This document shows, in pieces, positions 54,652 to 64,000 of a stretch of DNA of 64,000 bases; position 1 is the stretch's first letter; the number at the start of each line of letters is the position of its first letter. A model generated the notes under the pieces. That model was not told the DNA's origin and ran no database searches. It saw only the letters and a program-made list of their open reading frames with translations. The position numbers and the translations under genes were made by a program. Origin of the DNA: Duganella rivi (GTDB lineage Bacteria; Pseudomonadota; Gammaproteobacteria; Burkholderiales; Burkholderiaceae_D); contig NZ_WWCK01000001.1 of NCBI RefSeq assembly GCF_009857435.1, forward strand, positions 868,001 to 932,000, written 5' to 3'.

Positions 54652-55097
54652 AGGCTCAGCGGACGTGAGGCCAGCTCGCCGTGCCACTCATCGGCCAGCA
54701 CGAGGTAGAACGGCTGGCGATTGTCGGCGCGGCCGAACTCGATGCCGTAGACGCGGTTGTGCGCGTACATTGCATCGCCGACGGCCAGCTGCTGCTGATC
54801 GAAAGTCGACTGCGGCAGGTCAAGCACAATGCGCTGCTCTGGATCGTCAGCCTGCATGGTGACGCGGGTGCGGCCGGCGCGTTCCGGCGTAGCGGCAATC
54901 TGGATGATGCGGTAATCGCCATCGGCCACCTTGTTGCCGTTGTGCGAGCTGTTGCTGGAACTGGACAGTGAATCCGACACACTGCCACTGGAAGCGGAGC
55001 CGGCGCTGGAGGCCGACGACGCTATGCTTTCAGCCTGCGCGGTCAAGGCCAAACCCAATGCGCCGATGGCGGCGATCAAACGTAAAGAGCACTTCAT
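54648..55097 (-). CDS. Small exported serine-rich protein
   Basis: The product has 149 residues from the ATG at 55097, which has a GAGGAG site. A signal peptide (MKCSLRLIAAIGALGLALTAQA) is followed by a serine/alanine linker of about 35 residues and a beta-rich body (RIIQIAATPERAGRTRVTMQADDPEQRIVLDLP). I recognise no family. It is followed by the DUF2145 gene with overlapping stop and start, so they likely work together in the envelope. Confidence 0.72.
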   Translation of the reverse strand: MKCSLRLIAAIGALGLALTAQAESIASSASSAGSASSGSVSDSLSSSSNSSHNGNKVADGDYRIIQIAATPERAGRTRVTMQADDPEQRIVLDLPQSTFDQQQLAVGDAMYAHNRVYGIEFGRADNRQPFYLVLADEWHGELASRPLSL

Positions 55098-55128
55098 CAA
55101 CAACTCCTCAACTCAGCAAATGAGGAAT

Positions 55129-55134
55129 TATAAT
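55129..55134 (+). promoter_or_regulatory. Candidate -10 box for the 2-hydroxychromene isomerase-like gene
   Basis: TATAAT lies 29 bases before the ATG at 55163, with an AGGAG site between. There is no strong -35. Confidence 0.4.
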
Positions 55135-55162
55135 CGTGCTGGTCTATGCCTAGGAGTTAGCC

Positions 55163-55744
55163 ATGAGTGAAATCACCTGCTGGTTCGATTTCGCCAGCAA
55201 CTACAGCTACCTGAGCGTGCTGCGGCTGGCGCGGCAACAGGACGTCATCGTCCACTGGAAGCCATTCCTGCTGGGGCCGATCTTCAAGGAGCAAGGCTGG
55301 GACAACTCGCCGTTCGTACTGCAAAAAGACAAGGGCGACTACGTCTGGAAGGACATGCCGCGCGAGTGTGCCAAGTACGGCTTGCCGTGGCGCCAGCCGT
55401 CCGCGTTCCCGCGCCGCTCGATACTGGCGGCGCGCGTGGCCTTGCTGGGCGAGCACCAGCCATGGATCGCCGAATTCTGCGCCCGCGTCATGCTGGCCAA
55501 TTTCGAGCACGATGAAGACATCGGCAACCAGGCATGCATTGCCGCCATCCTGACCAGCATCGGCCTCGATGCTGAAGCCCTGCTAGCCGCCGCCCAATCG
55601 CCCGACAACAAAGCCCGCCTCCACGCCCGCAGCGACGAAGCACGCGCCCTCCACATCTTCGGCGCCCCCACCTTCTTCGTCGGCCCCGAAATGTATTGGG
55701 GCAACGACCGCCTCAGCGACGCCCTCGCCTACGCCACGCGCTGA
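55163..55744 (+). CDS. 2-hydroxychromene-2-carboxylate isomerase / DsbA-family protein
   Basis: The 193-residue thioredoxin-fold protein opens with WFDFASNYSYLSVLRL, the glutathione-S-transferase-kappa-type DsbA family. SNYSY stands at the position of the redox motif, so there is no Cys-x-x-Cys. The C-terminus has the typical cis-proline segment GAPTFFVGPEMYWGNDRL. Relatives isomerise 2-hydroxychromene carboxylate in naphthalene degradation or act on glutathione-linked compounds. No such pathway is adjacent, so the substrate is unknown. Confidence 0.88.
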   Translation: MSEITCWFDFASNYSYLSVLRLARQQDVIVHWKPFLLGPIFKEQGWDNSPFVLQKDKGDYVWKDMPRECAKYGLPWRQPSAFPRRSILAARVALLGEHQPWIAEFCARVMLANFEHDEDIGNQACIAAILTSIGLDAEALLAAAQSPDNKARLHARSDEARALHIFGAPTFFVGPEMYWGNDRLSDALAYATR

Positions 55745-55778
55745 AATAGCAGATTGTTGCGGGGATGCCGCTGTTGGC

Positions 55779-55791
55779 TGAAGCTTATTCA
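55779..55791 (+). promoter_or_regulatory. MetR-type binding site upstream of metH
   Basis: TGAAGCTTATTCA matches the MetR consensus TGAA-N5-TTCA exactly, and lies 9 bases before the TATAAT at 55801. MetR is the LysR-type activator of methionine-synthesis genes in proteobacteria. metR itself is not in the window. Confidence 0.6.
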
Positions 55792-55800
55792 GGGATGCCG

Positions 55801-55806
55801 TATAAT
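55801..55806 (+). promoter_or_regulatory. Candidate -10 box of metH
   Basis: TATAAT lies 52 bases upstream of the metH ATG, just downstream of the MetR-type site. The lack of a -35 consensus fits an activator-dependent promoter. Confidence 0.5.
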
Positions 55807-55858
55807 CTCAGACCGCCCTCAGCTTCAGGCGCGCTTCCCACGACCTTAGAGATATCAA

Positions 55859-59647
<3,789 letters not shown>

Positions 59648-59671
59648 GAGGCTAGGCAGTGTGCTGCTGCG

Positions 59672-60952
59672 TTACAGAGCGTAGCGCACCACGTTATCGC
59701 TCCACTCAAACGCGGCCATTTCCAGTTCCACCAGTTCGTCGGTGGACATGGCGAGGTCGCGCAGGGTCGGCACGATGTGGTTGTCCATTTCTTCAATGCG
59801 CTCGATGCATTCGACCAGCTTGAGCAGGTCGCCGAAGAAGCCTTCGCGCTGCAACAGCGCCGAGCGCACGTCTTCCGTGACCGGAATTTGTTCCAGGATC
59901 TCGGCCATCGAGATGCCGAACAGCGTATCCATCAGCGACATGATGCCGACCGTGAAAGCGATGTCGGCCGACTCGCGCTGCTTGGGCCGCAGCTTGCCGG
60001 CCAACAGCTCCAGCAGGCGGCCACGGGTGGTGGCCAGCATCAGCAGCGGCGTCATGCTGTGACCGCGCTTGCTCGGCTCGGCGTACAGCATGATTTGCAG
60101 CCAGCGCTGCAACTGACGGCGGCCGAGGATGGTCACCGCCTGGCTCAGCGAATCGATGCGCTGGCGCGCGCCCACGGCCGGCGTATTCACCAGGCGCAGC
60201 AGGTTGAGCGCTAGCGACACGTCGCGCTTGATGGCGCGTTCGATTTCCTGGTTGTCGGCATCCGAGGTGACCAAGGTCATCAGCTCCATCACCGCCAGCT
60301 GCGACGGCGACAGCTTCTTGCCGCTCATGATCACCGGCTTGGAGAAATAATAGCCCTGGAAATAATCGAAACCGAGGTCGAGGCAGTTCTTGAATTCTTC
60401 GCGCGTTTCCACCTTTTCCGCCACCAGCTTTTTCTTCTCCTGGCGGAAGCGCGGCGCCAGCTTCATCAGCGCCGACAGCGGGATGTTGCGCATGTCCATC
60501 TTGACGTAGTCCACCAGCGGCAGCAGTTCCAGCACGTCCGGGTTCTCGCCGGTAACGTCGTCCAGCGCAAAGCTGAAACCGTGGCCGACCAGCTCGCGGA
60601 TACGCGCCACCACTTGCGGCGTGGCCTGCATGGTGTTGATAATCTCCAGCACCACCTTCTCGCGCGGCAGGAAGGGGAAGATGTCGCTCATGATCACATC
60701 GGCGTCAACATTGACGAAGCCGAGCGCGTCGCCGATGGTCTTTTCCATGCCCAGCTGCGAGGCGTGGGCGATCACCGCAGCAGTCGCGGTCAAATCGTTG
60801 GTCACATGGGCCGGCCCGACCGGAGCGTTGCGGAACAGCAACTCATAGCCGAACAGGGCCTGGTTGCGATCCAAAATGGGCTGGCGTCCCAGGTAGAACT
60901 CGCGCACGCGCAAGCTACGGGGCCCAGTGTCATGTAGAGTTAGATCGATCAT
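59672..60952 (-). CDS. HDOD / degenerate EAL domain protein (YuxH-like)
   Basis: The product has 426 residues from the ATG at 60952. The N-terminal EAL-like domain (residues about 15-210) reads LGRQPILDRNQALFGYELLFRN, where the catalytic E-A-L is replaced by E-L-L, and other metal-binding residues are not evident, so phosphodiesterase activity is doubtful. The C-terminal HDOD domain (about 215-400) includes LMTLVTSDADNQEIERAIKRDVSLALNLLRLVN. YuxH-type proteins bind nucleotides or partner proteins in signalling and motility control. No operon partner is adjacent. Confidence 0.9.
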   Translation of the reverse strand: MIDLTLHDTGPRSLRVREFYLGRQPILDRNQALFGYELLFRNAPVGPAHVTNDLTATAAVIAHASQLGMEKTIGDALGFVNVDADVIMSDIFPFLPREKVVLEIINTMQATPQVVARIRELVGHGFSFALDDVTGENPDVLELLPLVDYVKMDMRNIPLSALMKLAPRFRQEKKKLVAEKVETREEFKNCLDLGFDYFQGYYFSKPVIMSGKKLSPSQLAVMELMTLVTSDADNQEIERAIKRDVSLALNLLRLVNTPAVGARQRIDSLSQAVTILGRRQLQRWLQIMLYAEPSKRGHSMTPLLMLATTRGRLLELLAGKLRPKQRESADIAFTVGIMSLMDTLFGISMAEILEQIPVTEDVRSALLQREGFFGDLLKLVECIERIEEMDNHIVPTLRDLAMSTDELVELEMAAFEWSDNVVRYAL

Positions 60953-60998
60953 TTGCCTATTTTGACAGCAATGGGCGGCTGTGTCTTGCAAAATAATC

Positions 60999-61772
60999 TC
61001 AATCTACCGCTTGTGGGATCCCGTCGATAAACAGTTTGAGTTCGCCCGGCTGGAAGGCTGTCCATTGTTCGTTGGTTGTCAGCGGCTGGGTGACGATGAT
61101 GGCAACCCGGTCGTTGGGCGTGGTCACTTGCGAGAAATCCACGCTGACGTCTTCGTCGGACAGCTTGGCCGTATCAAACGGATGCTGGCGCACCAGGTAG
61201 AACAGATTGGTCGAACAATGGGCAAACAGCTCGCCGCCCGAGGACAGCATCATGTTGAAGGTGCCGTGGGTGGCGATCTCGTGCACCAGCGAACTCAGCA
61301 CCGAGCGCAATTGATCCAGCGGCGGCCGCTGCTCGCCGAAACGGGCACGCAGCTGTTGCAGGATGTAGCAGAAGGCTAACTCGCTGTCGGTCGTGCCTAC
61401 CGGGCGGAAGGCGCCGTTCAGCAGCGGCGCAAACTCCTTCAGGTCGCCGTTGTGGGCAAACACCCAGTACTGGCCCCACAGTTCGCGCACGAAGGGATGG
61501 CAGTTCTCCAATGCCACTTGGCCCTGGGTGGCCTTGCGGATGTGGGCAATGACGTTGGTGGACTTGATCGGGTAGCGCTTGATCAGCTCGGCAATCGGCG
61601 AGCTGATCGCGGCTTGGTGATCGACGAAGTGGCGCACGCCGGCGCCCTCAAAAAAGGCGATGCCCCAGCCGTCGTGATGGGTATCGGTCTGGCCGCCACG
61701 CATGGCAAAGCCGGTAAAGCTGAACACAATGTCGGTCGGGACATTGCAGTTCATTCCTAGAAGTTGGCACAT
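60999..61772 (-). CDS. Class II glutamine amidotransferase (YafJ-like)
   Basis: The 257-residue product carries the N-terminal nucleophile cysteine C2 in MCQLLGMNCN, as in Ntn-type glutamine amidotransferases. DTHHDGWGIAFF and AHIRKATQGQVALENCHPF follow, with the WVFAHNGDL glutaminase signature. No synthetase domain is fused, so it belongs to the stand-alone YafJ type of uncertain acceptor. It is the only gene between the HDOD gene and DUF3567 on its strand. Confidence 0.9.
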   Translation of the reverse strand: MCQLLGMNCNVPTDIVFSFTGFAMRGGQTDTHHDGWGIAFFEGAGVRHFVDHQAAISSPIAELIKRYPIKSTNVIAHIRKATQGQVALENCHPFVRELWGQYWVFAHNGDLKEFAPLLNGAFRPVGTTDSELAFCYILQQLRARFGEQRPPLDQLRSVLSSLVHEIATHGTFNMMLSSGGELFAHCSTNLFYLVRQHPFDTAKLSDEDVSVDFSQVTTPNDRVAIIVTQPLTTNEQWTAFQPGELKLFIDGIPQAVD

Positions 61773-61811
61773 GGCGTGATTATAACCACGCCATGCGCTA
61801 ACCGGCCCCTT

Positions 61812-62069
61812 TTAATGCAGCAATACGGGCTGGCTCATCAGCGCATCGTAGCTGCCGAGGAATTCATCGATTTCCGCCATGGTGGGCTCGCCGGCAATCA
61901 GCTCGTTGACGTCGCGGCGGAAGTTCTGCGCCAGAATGCCGGCGATGAAGATTTCGCGCTTGCCGCCCTTGTCGACGATTTCATAGCCGCCGAAGCGCAA
62001 TGCATCCAAGTTACGATCGGCGCCGAATTCGACAACACTGTATTGCTCGCTGTTGTAGATGAGGTTCAT
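61812..62069 (-). CDS. DUF3567 family protein
   Basis: The product has 85 residues from the ATG at 62069 (MNLIYNSEQYSVVEFGADRNLDALRFGGYEIVDK). The upstream open frame adds five residues without a better site. DUF3567 proteins are small, found mainly in betaproteobacteria, and of unknown function. Conserved features here are GGYEIVDKGGKREIFIAG and EIDEFLGSYDAL. It supports the taxonomic reading of the window. Confidence 0.85.
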   Translation of the reverse strand: MNLIYNSEQYSVVEFGADRNLDALRFGGYEIVDKGGKREIFIAGILAQNFRRDVNELIAGEPTMAEIDEFLGSYDALMSQPVLLH

Positions 62070-62168
62070 TTTGCTTCCTTTCACAAGGGGCGAAACACCT
62101 GCGTTTCCGCCTTCTCCCCACAGATGGGTCGAAAACGGGCCATTTCAAGGCCAATCAGCGGGCTGGGG

Positions 62169-62588
62169 CTAGGCCGCGATGTCGTCTTGCAGTTCCAGCA
62201 AGGCTCCGTAGGGCGCTTCGGACAGCCAGGTACGCAGCTGTTCCAAGTGCTCGGCGGACGCCAAGCTGATGTAGAGCCGCGCGGGGGGACGGCGCAGCAC
62301 ACGGTTTAATGTTACTCGCAAAATCAGATTACCGCTGCAATGGAGGCAGCCTGGAGCGATACGCAACACTTGTGGCGTGGTTTCGAAGGGAAATGGGCCA
62401 TCCACAGGATCAAAGGATAAGGCCGAACTGCCGTCCGACAAACCCTCAAGGATGATAACGCTGGCCCCCTCCGATGGGAGATGGGCCGCAATGGCCGCCT
62501 CGCGCGCACCGGCGCGGGGGCCGGTGACCAGCCAGGCCGGCACCGGCGGCCGGTGATGGGCGGCCCCGGTTTCGGCTGCGCTGGTCAC
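62169..62588 (-). CDS. CobW-like (G3E-related) fragment protein of unknown function
   Basis: The 139-residue protein is short for any P-loop GTPase. It has a weak phosphate-loop-like VTGPRAGAREAAIAAHL and a GCLHCSGN motif resembling the metal-binding GCxxC of CobW/COG0523 proteins, then LILRVTLNRVLRRPPARLYISL. Full CobW proteins have 300 or more residues, so this is either a minimal relative or a truncated gene. It lies four bases after the NtrX-like gene on the same strand. Metal chaperone activity is not supported by the short length. Confidence 0.55.
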   Translation of the reverse strand: MTSAAETGAAHHRPPVPAWLVTGPRAGAREAAIAAHLPSEGASVIILEGLSDGSSALSFDPVDGPFPFETTPQVLRIAPGCLHCSGNLILRVTLNRVLRRPPARLYISLASAEHLEQLRTWLSEAPYGALLELQDDIAA

Positions 62589-62592
62589 GGGG

Positions 62593-63306
62593 CTAGGCGC
62601 CCTTCTTTGCCAGCTTGCCCGGCTCGACGCCCAGTTGCTTGAGCTTGCGGTACAGGTGGGTACGTTCGAGGCCGGTTTTCTCGGCCACGCGCGTCATGCT
62701 GCCGCCTTCGCGGCCCAGGTGGTGCTCGAAGTACATGCGCTCGAATGCGTCGCGCGCCTCGCGCAGCGGCAGGTCGAACGACAGGTTGAACATGTGGTTG
62801 TCGGCGCCGGCCACGGTGGCGCCGCCGCGCACCGCGATCTGCGCCGAGGCCACCGGCTGGGCAAAGCCCGGCGCCGCCGATTCTTCCGGCTGCGCTGCCG
62901 CTACCGGGCGCGGCGCCAGCGCCGGGGCGCGCACGGTTTCCTGTGCACGGGTCAGGCCGGCCTGCACCGCTTTCAGCAGTTTTTGCAGGGCGATTGGTTT
63001 TTCCAGGAAGTTCAAGGCGCCGATCCGGGTCGCTTCGACCGCCGTATCGATCGTGGCGTGGCCCGACATCATGATCACCGGCATGGTGAGCAAACCGTCG
63101 CGCTGCCATTCCTTGAGCAGCGTGACGCCATCGGTATCCGGCATCCAGATATCGAGCAGCACCAGGTCAGGCGCACCCTGGGCACGCGCCTCGCGCGCCT
63201 GCTGGGCGTTTTCCGCCAGTTGTATTGCATGTCCTTCGTCGCTCAAGATTTCCGAGAGCAACTCGCGGATACCCATCTCATCGTCAACAACCAGAATGTT
63301 TGCCAT
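62593..63306 (-). CDS. ntrX: NtrX-like response regulator lacking the AAA+ domain
   Basis: The 237-residue protein has a receiver domain (residues 1 to about 120) with phospho-acceptor D52 in DLVLLDIWMPD. A proline/alanine linker follows (about 125-175), then a Fis-type helix-turn-helix (TRVAEKTGLERTHLYRKLKQLGV). The whole sigma-54-interacting AAA+ domain of normal NtrX (about 240 residues with GAFTGA) is absent, and the reading frame is intact. It is downstream of the NtrY-like kinase on the same strand with a 60-base gap. The symbol rests on the NtrX-like receiver and context. Confidence 0.85.
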   Translation of the reverse strand: MANILVVDDEMGIRELLSEILSDEGHAIQLAENAQQAREARAQGAPDLVLLDIWMPDTDGVTLLKEWQRDGLLTMPVIMMSGHATIDTAVEATRIGALNFLEKPIALQKLLKAVQAGLTRAQETVRAPALAPRPVAAAQPEESAAPGFAQPVASAQIAVRGGATVAGADNHMFNLSFDLPLREARDAFERMYFEHHLGREGGSMTRVAEKTGLERTHLYRKLKQLGVEPGKLAKKGA

Positions 63307-63366
63307 CTTCCCTTGTCCTCATTTCGCCGTCGATAGACAGCAATGATTTTTGTAATTCATAGCACT

Positions 63367-64000
63367 TTAGCTATTTTGCGACGCCGGTGCTAACTTTAAC
63401 AGCAAAATCAACACTGACGCGCCACTTCTATCGACATGGTTCTGGATATCGATCCGTCCGCCATGTTCTTCGATAATTTTTTTGACCATCGGCAGGCCGA
63501 GGCCGGTGCCGCGCGCCTTCGAGGTCACGTAGGGTTCAAACGCGCGCGCCAGGATTTTCGGTGCGAAACCGGGGCCGTTATCCGAGATCGCCAGCCGCAC
63601 CGCCGTGCGCGCGTTTCCGTCCGCGCCCTGATAATGAATGGCTTCGGTGATCACGTCAATGCGTGGCTGCGGTGCGCCCTCCGGCAACTCGGCCATGGCG
63701 TCCTGCGCGTTCTGTAGCAGGTTGTGGATCACTTGTCGCAGCTGGGTCGGATCGCCCATGACCAGCGGCAAGCCCGCAGCCAGTTGCGGGTGAATAATGT
63801 CGTTTCCTTCGCCGCTGATGTAGAGGTGCAGGATCTCGTCGATCAGCGCGTTCAGATCCAGCGATTCCAGCACCGCCGGCGGCGTTTTGGCGTAGTCGCG
63901 GAAGTCGTCCACCATGCGCTTCATGGCCGCCACCTGGTTGACGATGGTGGCCGTGCCCTTGTTGAGCAGCTCGGCGTCGCCCGGCATCAGCTTGTCTTCA
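63367..64000 (-). CDS. ntrY: NtrY-like sensor histidine kinase, C-terminal part
   Basis: The window ends inside this gene. The visible 210 C-terminal residues hold the end of the phospho-acceptor helices (PGDAELLNKGTATIVNQVAAMKRMVDDFRDYAK) and the full HATPase domain: N box in VIHNLLQNAQDAMAEL, G1 in AISDNGPGFA, and G2 in KARGTGLGLPMVKKI. The phospho-accepting histidine lies beyond 64000. Reading continues to the edge with no stop. It is the likely partner of the short NtrX-like regulator. Confidence 0.88.
   Translation of the reverse strand, partial: EDKLMPGDAELLNKGTATIVNQVAAMKRMVDDFRDYAKTPPAVLESLDLNALIDEILHLYISGEGNDIIHPQLAAGLPLVMGDPTQLRQVIHNLLQNAQDAMAELPEGAPQPRIDVITEAIHYQGADGNARTAVRLAISDNGPGFAPKILARAFEPYVTSKARGTGLGLPMVKKIIEEHGGRIDIQNHVDRSGASVLILLLKLAPASQNS

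Overview
The window is a GC-rich chromosomal segment with betaproteobacterial gene content, most like the Oxalobacteraceae (Duganella, Massilia, Rugamonas relatives). Pointers are the dusB-fis-purH order, ruvC-ruvA-ruvB, the LysM/dprA/smg/topB block divergent from def-fmt, a Coq7-type ubiquinone hydroxylase, a DUF3567 protein and NtrY/NtrX-like genes. This is a judgement from gene families and order, not from a database search. I see no rRNA, tRNA, CRISPR array, insertion sequence or integrase. No gene-free stretch exceeds 300 bases. The largest gaps (about 44908-45137, 42380-42608, 43365-43578, 10371-10575, 48418-48615) hold only the short sites listed.

Region 1 (1-16.1 kb) is mostly housekeeping. 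It has the start of a PLP-dependent dehydratase with its YheO-type regulator, a DUF2147 and a ThuA-like exported protein, YbaN, an SDR with an upstream LysR gene, then yaiI and ruvBAC on the minus strand. A LysR/SnoaL/CMD/SDR cluster (7.1-10.4 kb) carries a collapsed SDR gene. purH, fis, dusB, a histidine phosphatase, dtd and tyrS follow on the minus strand.

Region 2 (16.2-24.7 kb) has an M23 endopeptidase, a very large propeller-type sensor kinase without a partner regulator, anmK, a divergent TetR/TetX-like monooxygenase pair around a clean palindrome, and an Rpn-family nuclease gene with a well-formed internal start site.

Region 3 (24.7-37.4 kb) runs erpA, argC, rpsI-rplM, an OsmC-like protein, coq7 and two adjacent ABC exporter gene pairs. 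The second permease is fused to an M1 aminopeptidase domain. A chemotaxis receptor closes the block.

Region 4 (37.4-45.1 kb) is accessory. A 24-bp inverted repeat of REP type forms the 3' end of a LysR gene. It is followed by an oxidoreductase pair and then a lower-GC stretch of small orphan genes: antitoxin-like, YCII, DUF2199, DUF5076, a SUMF-fold protein, hicA-hicB with a remnant of a second hicB, and an unknown membrane protein.

Region 5 (45.1-64 kb) returns to core functions: topB with a histone-H1-like tail, smg, dprA, a LysM protein, def-fmt, a nitroreductase, two exported proteins, a DsbA-fold isomerase, metH with a MetR-type site upstream, an HDOD/degenerate-EAL protein, a class II glutamine amidotransferase, DUF3567, a CobW-like fragment, an NtrX-like regulator lacking the AAA+ domain, and the C-terminal part of an NtrY-like kinase running off the window.
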